Below are positions 46,286-61,800 of a DNA stretch of 64,000 bases, in pieces. Source of the DNA: Siphonodentalium dalli. Taxonomy: Eukaryota > Mollusca > Scaphopoda > Gadilida > Siphonodentaliidae. The notes under the pieces were generated by a model. It saw only the letters and a program-made list of their open reading frames with translations. It was not told where the DNA came from and made no database searches. The stretch lies in NCBI GenBank assembly GCA_032622095.1, contig CP136062.1:40424918-40488917 (forward strand), written 5' to 3'. Numbering within the stretch: the first letter of the stretch is position 1; each line of letters starts with the position of its first letter. Both the position numbers and the translations under genes were made by a program.

Positions 46286-48435
46286 ACACACATATATAGG
46301 TATCCTCACCACACACATCTATAGGTATCCCCACCACACACATATATAGGTATCGCCACCACACACATATATAGGTATCCCCACCACACACATATATAGG
46401 TATCCCCACCACACACATATATAGGTATCCCCACCACACACATATATAGGTATCCCAACCACACACATCTATTGGTATCCCCACCACACACATATATAGG
46501 TATCCCCACCACATACATATATAGGTATCACCACCACACACATATAGGTATTTCCGCCATATACATATAGGTATCCCCACCACACACATATAGGTATCCC
46601 ACCACACACATCTATAGGTATCACCACCACATACATATATAGGTATCCCCAACACATACATATATAAGTATCCCCACCACATACTTATATAGGTATCCCC
46701 CACCACATACATATATAGGTAATCCCACCACATACATATATAGGTATCCCCACCACATACATATATAGGTATCCCCACCACATACATATATAGGTATCCC
46801 CACCACATACATCTATAAGTATCCCCACCACATACATATATAGGTATCCCCACCACATACATCTATAGGTATCCCCACCACATACATATATAGGTATCCC
46901 CACCACATACATATATAGGTATCCCCACCACATACATCTATAGGTATCCCCACCACATACATATATATGTATCCTCACCACATACATATATAGGTATCCC
47001 CGCCACACACATATATAGGTATCCTCACCACACACATCTATAGGTATCCCCACCACACACATATATAGGTATCGCCACCACACACATATATAGGTATCCC
47101 CACCACACACATATATAGGTATCCCCACCACACACATATATAGGTATCCCCACCACACACATATATAGGTATCCCAACCACACACATATATTGGTATCCC
47201 CACCACACACATATATAGGTATCCCCCAACACATACATATATAGGTATCCCCACCACATACATATATAGGTATCACCACCACATACATATATAGGTATCC
47301 TCACCACACACATCTATATGTATCCCACCACACACATATATAGGTATCCCCACCACACACATCTATAGGTATCCCCACCACACATATCTATAGGTATCCC
47401 CACTACATACATATATATGTATCCCCACCACACACATATATAGGTATCCCCGCCACATACATATATAGGTATCCCCGCCACATACATATATAGGTATCCC
47501 CACCACATACATATATAGGTATCCCCACCACACACATATATAGATATCCCCACCACACACATATATAGGTATCCCCACCACACACATATATATATGTATC
47601 CCCGCCACACATATATATAGGTAGCCCCACCACATACATATATAGGTCTCCCCACCACATACATCTATAGGTATCCCCACCACACACATATATAGGTATC
47701 ACCACCACATACATATATAGGTATCCCCGCCACACACATATATAGGTATCCCCGCCACATAAATATATAGGTATCCCCACCACACACATATATAGGTATC
47801 CCCACCACACACATATATAGGTATCACCACCACATACATATATAGGTATCCCCGCCACACACATATATAGGTATCCCCGCCACATACATATATAGGTATC
47901 CCCACCACACACATCTATAGGTATCCCCACCATATACATATATAGGTATCAGCACCACACACATATATAGGTATCCCCACCACACACATATATAGGTATC
48001 CCCGCCACATACATATATAGGTATCACCACCACACACATATATAGGTCTCCCCACCACATACATATATAGGTATCCCCACCACACACATCTATATGTATC
48101 CCCACCACACACAGATCTATAGGTATCCCCACCACACACATATATAGGTATTCCCACAATACACATCTATAGTTATCCCCGCCACACACATATATAGGTA
48201 TCCCCACCACATACATATATAGGTATCCCCACCACACACATATATAGGTATCCCCACCACATACATATATAGGTATCACCACCACACACATAAAGGTAGT
48301 CCCGCCACATACATATAGGTATCCCCACCACACACATATAGGTATCCCCACCACACACATATATAGGTATCACCACCACATACATATATAGGTATCCCCA
48401 ACACATACATATATAGGTATCCCCACCACATACAT

Positions 48436-49195
48436 ATATACGTATCACCGCCACATACATCAATAGGTATCCCCACCACATACATATATAGGTATCCCCG
48501 CCACACACATATATAGGTATCCCCACCACACACATATATAGGTATCACCACCACACACATATATAGGTATCCCCGCCACATAGATATGTAGGTATCCCCA
48601 CCACATATGTATATAGGTATCACCACCACACACATATATAGGTATCCCCACTACATACATATATAGGTATCCCCATCACATACATTTATAGGTATCCCCA
48701 CCACACACATAGTTAGGTATCCCCACCACATACATATATAGGTATCACCACCACATACATCTATAGGTATCTCCACCACAAACATATATAGGTATCCCCA
48801 CCACATACATATATAGGTATCCCCACCACATACATATATAGCTATCCCCACCACATACATCTATACGTATCACCGCCACATACATCAATAGGTATCCCCA
48901 CCACATACATATATAGGTATCCCCGCCACACACATATATAGGTATCCCCACCACACACATATATAGGTATCACCACCACACACATATATAGGTATCCCCG
49001 CCACATAGATATGTAGGTATCCCCACCACATATGTATATAGGTATCACCACCACACACATATATAGGTATCCCCACTACATACATATATAGGTATCCCCA
49101 TCACATACATTTATAGGTATCCCCACCACACACATAGTTAGGTATCCCCACCACATACATATATAGGTATCACCACCACATACATATATAGGTAT
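48436..49195. repeat. Local duplication with 425-bp offset
   Basis: The series at about 48,436-48,770 is repeated at about 48,861-49,195 with an exact offset of 425 bp (17 units). It includes the CGTATCACCGCC unit (48,441 and 48,866), the TAGATATGTAGG unit, the CATATGTATATAGG unit and the rare CATAGTTAGG unit (48,711 and 49,136). Between them lies about 90 bp of different order. In the second 16.4-kb block the series is seen at about 63,790 and then runs out of the window. Confidence 0.85.
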
Positions 49196-49800
49196 CCCCA
49201 TCACATACATTTATAGGTATCCCCACCACACACATATAGGTATTCCCGCCACATACATATAGGTATCCCCACCACACACATATAGGTATTCCCGCCACAT
49301 ACATATATAGGTTCACCACCACATACATATATAGGTATCCCCAACACATACATATATAAGTATCTCCACCACATACTTATATAGGTATCCCCACCACATA
49401 CATATATAAGTATTCCCACCACATACATCTATAGGTATCCCCACCACAAACATATATAGGTATCCCCACCACATACATATATAGGTATCCCCACCACATA
49501 CATATAAAGCTATCCCCACCACATACATATAAAGGTATCACAGCCACATACATTTATAGGTATCCCCACCACACACATTTATAGGTATCCCCACCACACA
49601 CATAGTTAGGTATTCCAACCACACACATATATAGGTATCCCCGCCACATACATATGTAGGTATCCCCACCACATACATATATAGGTATCACCACCACCCA
49701 CATATATAGGTATCCCCACCACATACATATATAGGTATTCCCGCCACATACATATATAGGTATCCCCACCACACACATATATTGGTATCCCCACCACACA

Positions 49801-52800
49801 CATATATAGGTATCCCACCACACACATATATATAGGTATCCCCGCCACACACATATATAGGTATCCCCACCACATACATATATAGGTCTCCCCACCACAT
49901 ACATATATAGGTATCCCCACCACACACATATATAGGTATCCCCACCACACACATATATTGGTATCACCACCACATATATATATAGGTATCCCCGCCACAC
50001 ACATATATAGGTATCCCCGCCACATACATATATAGGTATCCCCACCACACACATCTATAGGTATCACCACCACACACATATATAGGTATCACCACCACAC
50101 ACATATATAGGTCACACCACCACATACATCTATAGGTCACACCACCACATACATCTATATGTATCCCCACCACACACATCTATATGTATCCCCACCACAC
50201 ACAGATCTATAGGTATCCCCACCAGCCACATATATAGGTATTCCCACAATACACATCTATAGTTATCCCCGCCACACACATATATAGGTATCACCACCAC
50301 ATACATATATAGGTATCCCCACCACACACATATATAGGTATCCCCACCACAAACATATATAGGTATCACCACCACATACATATATAGGTATCCCCAACAC
50401 ATACATATATAGGTATCCCCACCATATACTTATATAGGTATCCCCACCACATACATATATAGGTATCCCCAACACATACATATATAGGTATCCCCACCAT
50501 ATACCTATATAGGTATCCCCACCACATACATATATAGGTATCCCCACCACATACATCTATAGGTATCCCCATCACAAACATATATAGGTATCCCCACCAC
50601 ATACATATATAGGTATCCCCACTACATACATATATAGCTATCCTCACCACATACATCTATAGATATCACCGCCACATACATCTATAGGTATCCCCACCAC
50701 ATACATATATAGGTATCCCCGCCACACACATATATAGGTATCCCCACCACACACATATATAGGTATCACCACCACACACATATATAGGTATCCCCGCCAC
50801 ATACATATGTAGGTATCCCCACCACATACATATATAGGTATCACCACCACACACATATATAGGTATCCCCACCATATACATATATAGGTATCCCCATCAC
50901 ATACATTTATAGGTATCCCCGCCACACACATATATAGGTATCCCCACCACATACATATATAGGTATCCCCACCAAATACATATATAGGTATCCCCACCAC
51001 ATACATCTATACGTGTCCCCACCACACACATATATAGGTATCCCCACCACATACATCTATAGGTATCCCCACCACGCACATATATAGGTATCCCCACCAC
51101 ATACATATATAGGTATCCCCACCACATACATATATAGGTATCCCCACCACATACATATATAGGTATCCCCACCTCACACATATATAGGTATCCCCACCAC
51201 ATACATATATAGGTATCACCACCACACATATATAGGTATTCCCGCCACATACATATAGGTATCCCCTCCACACACATATAGGTATCCCCACCACACACAT
51301 ATATAGGTATCACCACCACATACATATATAGGTATCCCCAACACATACATATATAGGTATCCCCACCACATACATATATAGGTATCCCCACCACATACAT
51401 ATATAGGTATCCCCACCACATACATCTATAGGTATCCCCACCACAAACATATATAGGTATCCACACCACATACATATATAGGTATCCCCACCACATACAT
51501 ATATAGCTATCCCCACCACATACATATATAGGTATCACCGCCACATACATCTATAGGTATCCCCACCACATACATATATAGGTATCCCCGCCACACACAT
51601 ATATAGGTATTCCCACCACACACATATATAGGTATCACCACCACACACATATATATATGTATCCCCGCCACATACATATGTAGGTATCCCCACCACATAC
51701 ATATATAGGTATCACCACCACACACATATATAGGTATCCCCACCACATACATATATAGGTATCCCATCACATACATATATAGGTATCCCCACCACATACA
51801 TATATAGGTATTCCCACCACATACATATATAGGTATCCCCATCACATACATCTATATGTATCCCCACCACACACATATATAGGTACCCCCACCACATACA
51901 TATATAGGTATCCCCACCACGCACATATATAGGTATCCCCACCACATACATATATAGGTATCCCCACCACATACATCTATAGGTATCCTCACCACATACA
52001 TATATAGTTATCCCCACCACATACATATATAGGTATCCCCACCACATACATATATAGGTATCCCCACCACATACATATATAAGTATCCCCACCACATACA
52101 TCTATAGGTATCCCCACAACATACATATATAGGTATCCCCAACACATACATCTATAGGTATCCCCACCACACCCATCTATAGGTATCCCCACCATACACA
52201 TCTATAGGGATCCCCACCACACATATATATATATATAGGTATCCCCACCATACACATCTATATGTATCACCGCCACACACATATATAGGTAACCCCACCA
52301 CATACATCTATTGGTATCCCCACCATACACATCTATAGGTATCCCCACCATACACATCTATATGTATCACCGCCACACTCATATATAGGTATCCGCACCA
52401 CATACATCTATAGGTATCACCACCACATACATGTATAGGTATCCCCACCACATACATCTATAGGTATCCCCACCACACACATCTATATGTATCACCACCA
52501 CATACATATATAGGTATCCCCACCACACACATATATAGGTATCCCCACGACATACATATATAGGTATCCCCACCACACACATATAGGTATCCTCACCACA
52601 CACATATATAGGTATCCTCACCACACACATATATAGGTATCCCCGTCACATACATCTATAGGTATCACCACCACATACATCTATAGGTATCACCACCACA
52701 CACATCTATAGGTTTCCCCACCACACACATCTATAGGTATCCTCACCACATACATATATAGGTATCCCCGCCACACACATACATAGGTATCGCCACCACA

Positions 52801-55800
52801 CACATATATAGTTATCCCCACCACACACATCTATATGTATCCCCACCACACACATATATAGGTATCCCCACCACACACATCTAGAGGTATCCCCACCAAA
52901 CACATATATAGGTATCCCCACCACATACATATGTAGTTATCCCCACCACATACATATATAGGTATCACCACCACATACATCTATAGATATCACCACCACA
53001 TACATCTATAGCTATCCCCACCACATACGTCTATAGGTATCCCCGCCACACACATCTATAGGTATCCTCACCACACACATATATAGGTATCCCCACCACA
53101 TACATCTATAGGTATCCCCACCACACACATATATAGGTATCCCCAACACACTCATATATAGGTATCCCCACCACATACATCTATAGGTATCCCCACCACA
53201 CACATATAGGTATACCCGCCACACACATCTATAGGTATCACCACCACATACATCTATAGGTAACACCACCACAACATCTATAGGTATCCCCACCACATAC
53301 ATATATAGGTATCCCTACCACATACATCTATATGTATCCCCGCCACACACATCTATAGGTATCCTCACCACACACATATATAGGTATCCCCGCCACATAC
53401 ATCTATAGGTATCACCACCACACACATCTATAGGTATTACCACCACATACATCTATAGGTATCACCACCACATACATCTATAGGTATACATACCACATAC
53501 ATCTATAGGTATCCCCACCACATACATCTATAGGTATCCCCGCCACACACATCTGTAGGTATCCTCACCACACACATATATAGGTTTCCCCACCACATAC
53601 ATATATAGGTATCCCCACCACACACATATATAGGTATCACCACCACAAACGTCTATATGTATCCCTACCACATACATCTATAGATAACCCCACCACATAC
53701 ATATATAGGTATCCCCACCACACACATATATAGGTATCGCCACCACACACATATATAGTTATCCCCACCACACACATCTATATGTATCCCCACCACACAC
53801 ATATATAGGTATCCCCACCACACGCATCTATAGGTATCCCCACCAAACACATATATAGGTATCCCCACCACATACATATGTAGATATCCCCACCACATAC
53901 ATATATAGGTATCACCACCACATACATCTATAGATATCACCACCACATACATCTATAGGTATCCCCACCACATACATCTATAGGTATCCCCGCCACACAC
54001 ATCTATAGGTATCCTCACCACACACATATATAGGTATCCCCACCACATACATCTATAGGTATCCCCACCACACACATATATAGGTATCCCCATCACACAC
54101 ATATATAGGTATCCCCACCACATACATCTATAGGTATCCCCACCACACACATATAGGTATACCCGCCACACACATCTATAGGTATCACCACCACATACAT
54201 CTATAGGTAACACCACCACAACATCTATAGGTATCCCCACCACATACATATATAGGTATCTTTACCACATACATCTATAGGTATCCCCGTCACACACATC
54301 TATAGGTATCCTCACCACACACATATATAGGTATCCCCACCACATACATCTATAGGTATCACCACCACACACATCTATAGGTATTACCACCACATACATC
54401 TATAGGTATCACCACCACATACATCTATAGGTATACATACCACATACATCTATAGGTATCCCCACCACATACATCTATAGGTATCCCCGCCACACACATC
54501 TGTAGGTATCCTCACCACACACATATACAGGTTTCCCCACCACATACATATATAGGTATCCCCATCACACAAATATATAGGTATCACCACCACAAACTTC
54601 TATATGTATCCCTACCACATACATCTATAGGTAACCCCACCACATACATATATAGGTATCCCCACCACATACATCTATAGGTATCCCCACCACACACATA
54701 TATAGGTATCAACACCACACACATATATAGGTATCCCCACCACATACATATATAGGTATCCCCACCACAAACATATATAGGTATCCCCATCACACACATA
54801 TATAGGTATCCCCACCACACACATATATATAGGTATCCCCGCCACACACATATATAGGTATCCCCACCACATACATATATAGGTCTCCCCACCACATACA
54901 TCTATAGGTATCCCCACCACACACATCTATAGGTATCCCCACCACACACATATATAGGTATCGCCACCACACACATATATAGGTATCCCCACCACACACA
55001 TCGATAGGTATCCCCACCACACACATATATAGATATCCCCACCATACACATCTATATGTATAACCGCCACACTCATATATAGGTATCCCCACCACATACA
55101 TCTATAGGTATCACCACCACATACATGTATATGTATCCCCACCACATAAATCTATAGGTATCCCCACCACACACATCAATATGTATCACCACCACATACA
55201 TATATAGGTATCCCCACCACACACATATATAGGTATCCCCACCACATACATATATAGGTATCCCCACCACACACATATAGGTATCCTCACCACACACATA
55301 TATAGGTATCCTCACCACACACATATATAGGTCTCCCCGCCACATACATATATAGGTATCACCACCACATACATCTATAGTTATCACCACCACATACATC
55401 TATAGGTATCCCCACCACATTCATCTATAGGTATCCCCACCACATACATCTATATGTATCCCCGCCACACACATCTATAGGTATCCTCACGACACACATA
55501 TATAGGTATCCCCACCACATACATCTATATGTATCCCCACCACACACATATATAGGTATCCCCACCACAAACATATATAGGTATTCCCACCACATACATC
55601 TATAGGTATCCCCACCACATACATATATAGGTATCCCCACCACATACATCTATAGGTATCCCCACCACATACATCTATAGGTATCCCCACCACATACATA
55701 TATAGGTATCCCCAACACACACATCTATAGATATCCCCGCCATACACGTCTATATGTATCCCCTCCACATACATATATAGGTATCCCCACCAAATACATC

Positions 55801-58800
55801 CATATGTATCCCCGCCACACACATCTATAGGTATCCTCACCACACACATATATAGGTATCCCCACCACATACATATATAGGTATCCCCACCACACACATA
55901 TATAGGTATCACCACCACATACATCTATATGTATCCCCACCACGTACATATATAGGTAACCCCACCACATACATATATAGGTATCCCCACCACATACATC
56001 TATAGGTATCCCCACCACACACATATATAGGTATCACCACCACACACATATATAGGTATCACCACCACATACATCTATAGGTGTCTCCACCACATACATC
56101 TATGGGTATAACCACCACACACATATATAGGTATCACCACCACATACATCTATAGGTATCTCCACCACATACATCTATGGGTATCCCCGCCACATTCATA
56201 TATAGGTATCCCCACCACATACATATATAGGTAGCACCACCATATACATCTATAGGTATCCCCACCACACACATCTATAGGTATCCCCACCACAAACATC
56301 TATAGGTATCCCCGCCACACACATCTATAGGTATCACCACCACATACATCTATAGGTATCCCCATCACATACATATATAGGTATCCCCACCACATACTTA
56401 TATAGTTATCCCCACAATATACATATATAGGTATCCTCACCACATACATATATAGGTATCCCCACCACATACATATATAGGTATCCCCACCACATACATC
56501 TATGTGTATCCCCACCACACACATATATAGGTATCCCCACCACATACATATATAGGTATCCCCACCACACACATATATAGGTATCCCCACCACATACATA
56601 TATAGGTATCCCCACCACATACATCTATATGTATCCCCACCAAACACATATATAGGTATCCCCACCACATACATATATAGGTATCCCCACCACATACATA
56701 TATAGGTATCCCCACCACATACATATATAGGTATCCCCACCACATACATATATAGGTATCCACACCACATACATCTATAAGTATCCCCATCACATACATA
56801 TATAGGTATCCCCACCACATACATATATAGGTATCCCCACCACATACATATACAGGTATCCCCACCACATACATCTATAGGTATCCCCACCACATACATA
56901 TATATGTATCCTCACCACATACATATATAGGTATCCCCGCCACACACATATATAGGTATCCCCACCACACACATATATAGGTATCCCCACCACATACATC
57001 TATAGGTATCCCCACCACACACATATATAGGTATCCCCATCACACACATATATAGGTATCCCCACCACATACATCTATAGGTATCCCCACCACACACATA
57101 TAGGTATATCCGCCACACACATCTATAGGTATCACCACCACATACATCTATAGGTAACACCACCACAACATCTATAGGTATCCCCACCACATACATATAT
57201 AGGTATCCCTACCACATACATCTATAGGTATCCCCGCCACACACATCTATAGGTATCCTCACCACACACATATATAGGTATCCCCACCACATACTTCATT
57301 AGGTCTCCCTACCACATACATCTATAGGTATCCCCGCCACACAAATCTATAGGTATCCTCACCACACACATATATAGGTATCCCCACCACATACTTCATT
57401 AGGTATCACCACCACACACATCTATAGGTATTACCACCACATACATCTATAGGTATCACCACCACATACATCTATAGGTATACATACCACATACATCTAT
57501 AGGTATCCCCACCACATACATCTATAGGTATCCCCGCCACACACATCTGTAGGTATCCTCACCACACACATATACAGGTTTCCCCACCACATACATATAT
57601 AGGTATCCCCATCACACACATATATAGGTATCACCACCACAAACGTCTATATGTATCCCCACCACATACATCTATAGGTATCCCCACCACACACATATAT
57701 AGGTATCAACACCACACACATATATAGGTATCACCACCACATACATCTATATGTATCCCCACCACATACATATATAGGTATCTCCGCCACATACATATAT
57801 AGGTATCCCCGCCACATACATATATAGGTATCCCCGCCACACACATATATAGGTATCCCCATCACACACATATATAGGTATCCCCACCACACACATATAT
57901 ATAGGTATCCCCGCCACACACATATATAGGTATCCCCACCACATACATATATAGGTCTCCCCACCACATACATCTATAGGTATCCCCACCACACACATCT
58001 ATAGGTATCCTCACCACAAACATATATAGGTATCCCCGCCACACACATATATAGGTATCCTCACCACACACATCTATATGTATCCCCACCACACACATAT
58101 ATAGGTATCGCCACCACACACATATATAGGTATCCCCACCACACACATCTATAGGTATCCCCACCACACACATATATAGATATCCCCACCATACACATCT
58201 ATATGTATAACCGCGACACTCATATATAGGTATCCCCACCACATACATCTATAGGTATCACCACCACATACATGTATAGGTATCCCCACCACATAAATCT
58301 ATAGGTATCCCCACCACACACATCAATATGTATCACCACCACATACATATATAGGTATCCCCACCACACACATATATAGGTATCCCCACCACATACATAT
58401 ATAGGTATCCCCACCACACACATATAGGTATCCTCACCACACACATATATAGGTATCCTCACCACACACATATATAGGTCTCCCCGCCACATACATATAT
58501 AGGTATCACCACCACATACATCTATAGTTATCACCACCACATACATCTATAGGTATCCCCACCACATTCATCTATAGGTGTCCCCACCACATACATCTAT
58601 ATGTATCACCGCCTCACACATCTATAGGTATCCTCACGACACACATATATAGGTATCCCCACCACATACATCTATAGGTATCCCCACCACACACATATAT
58701 AGGTATCCCCACCACAAACATATATAGGTATCCCCACCACATACATCTATAGGAAATCCCCACCACATACATATATAGGTATCCCCACCACATACATCTA

Positions 58801-61800
58801 TAGGTATCCCCACCACATACATATATAGGTATCCCCACCACATACATATATAGGTATCCCCAACACACACATCTATAGATATCCCCGCCATACACGTCTA
58901 TAGGTATCCCCTCCACATACATATATAGGTATCCCCACCAAATACATCCATATGTATCCCCGCTACACACATCTATAGGTATCCTCACCACACACATATA
59001 TAGGTATCCCCACCACATACATATATAGGTATCCCCACCACACACATATATAGGTATCACCACCACATACATCTATATGTATCCCCACCACGTACATATA
59101 TAGGTAAACCCACCACATACAAATATAGGTATCCCCACCACATACATCTATAGGTATCCCCACCACACACATATATAGGTATCACCACCACACACATATA
59201 TAGGTATCACCACCACATACATCTATAGGTATCTCCACCACATACATCTATGGGTATAACCACCACACTCATATATAGGTATCACCACCACATACATCTA
59301 TAGGTATCTCCACCACATACATCTATGGGTATCCCCGCCACATACATATATAGGTATCCCCACCACATACATATATAGGTAGCACCACCATATACATCTA
59401 TATGTATCCCCACCACACACATCTATAGGTATCCCCACCACACACATCTATAGGTATCCCCGCCACACACATCTATAGGTATCACCACCACATACATTTA
59501 TAGGTATCCCCATCACATACATATATAGGTATCCCCACCACATACTTATATAGGTATCCCCACAATATACATCTATAGGTATCCTCACCACATACATATA
59601 TAGGTATCCCCACCACATACATATATAGGTATTCCCACCACATACATCTATATGTATCCCCACCACACACATATATAGGTATCCCCACCACATACATATA
59701 TAGGTATCCCCACCACACACATATATAGGTATCCCCACCACATACATATATAGGTATCCCCACCACATACATCTATATGTATCCCCACCACACACATATA
59801 TAGGTATCCCCACCACATACATATATAGGTATCCCCACCACATACATATATAGGTATCCCCACCACATACATATATAGGTATCCCCACCACATACATATA
59901 CAGGTCTCCCCACCACATACATCTATAAGTATCCCCACCACATACATATATAGGTATCCCCACCACATACATATATAGGTATCCCCACCACATACATATA
60001 GAGGTATCCCCACCACATACATCTATAGGTATCCCCACCACATACATATATATGTATCCTCACCACATACATATATAGGTATCCCCGCCACACACATATA
60101 TAGATATCCTCACCACACACATCTATAGGTATCCCCACCACACACATATATAGGTATCGCCACCACACACATATATAGGTATCCCCACCACACACATATA
60201 TAGGTATCCCCACCACACACATATATAGCTATCCCCACCACACACATATATAGGTATCCCAACCACACACATCTATTGGTATCCCCACCACACACATATA
60301 TAGGTATCCCCACCACATACATATATAGGTATCCCCACCACATACATTTATAGGTATCACCACCACATACATATATAGGTATCCTCACCACACACATCTA
60401 TAGGTATCCCACCACACACATATATAGGTATCCCCACCACACACATCTTTAGGTATCCCCACCACACATATCTATAGGTATCCCCACTACATACATATAT
60501 ATATGTATCCCCACCACACACATATATAGGTATCCCCACCACATACATATATAGCTATCCCCACCACATACATATATACGTATCACCGCCACATACATCA
60601 ATAGGTATGCCCACCACATACATATATAGGTATCCCCGCCACACACATATATAGGTATCCCCACCACACACATATATAGGTATCACCACCACACACATAT
60701 ATAGGTATCCCCGCCACATACATATGTAGGTATCCCCACCACATATATATATAGGTATCACCACCACACACATATATAGGTATCCCCACCACATACATAT
60801 ATAGGTATCCCCATCACATACATTTATAGGTATCCCCACCACATACATATATAGGTATCCCCACCACGTACATATATAGGTATCACCACCACATACATAT
60901 ATAGGTATCCCCATCACATACATTTATAGGTATCCCAACCACACACATATATAGGTATCCCCACCACATACATATATAGGTATCCCCACCACATACTTAT
61001 ATAGGTATCCCCACCACATACATCTATAAGTGTCCCCACCACACACATATATAGGTATCCCCACCACACACATCTATAGGTATCCCCACCACGCACATAT
61101 ATATAGGTATCCCCACCACATACATATATAGGTATCCCCACCACACACATATATAGGCATCCCCACCACATACATATATAGGTATCACCACCACACACAT
61201 ATATGTATTCCCGCCACATACATATAGGTATCCCCACCACACACATATAGGTATCCCCACCACACACATCTATAGGTATCACCACCACATACATATATAG
61301 GTATCCCCAACACATACATATATAAGTATCCCCACCACATACTTATATAGGTATCCCCACCACATACATATATAGGTATTCCCACCACATACATATATAG
61401 GTATCCCCACCACATACATATATAGGTATCCCCACCACATACATATATAGGTATCCCCACCACATACATCTATAAGTATCCCCACCACATACATATATAG
61501 GTATCCCCACCACATACATCTATAGGTATCCCCACCACATACATATATAGGTATCCCCGCCACACACATATATAGGTATCCTCACCACACACATCTATAG
61601 GTATCCCCACCACACACATATATAGGTATCGCCACCACACACATATATAGGTATCCCCACCACACACATATATAGGTATCCCCACCACACACATATATAG
61701 GTATCCCCACCACACACATATATAGGTATCCCAACCACACACATCTATTGGTATCCCCACCACACACATATATAGGTATCCCCACCACATACATATATAG

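Larger units (their letters stand above)
33436..49800. repeat. 16.4-kb block, copy 1
   Basis: The variant order across this span is repeated from about 49,801 to the end of the window. The offset is 16,366-16,367 bp for 33.5-34.9 kb, about 16,267-16,296 bp for 36-38 kb, 16,096-16,146 bp for 39-42.5 kb, 16,170 bp for 43.7-46 kb and about 15,274 bp for 47.3-48 kb. Each step in offset is an indel of whole or nearly whole units. Anchors include TATACAT at 37,189, 38,136 and 41,383, repeated at 53,485, 54,432 and 57,479. Others are GGAAATCCCC at 42,606 and 58,752, and AGATCT at 33,836 and 50,213. Confidence 0.85.
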
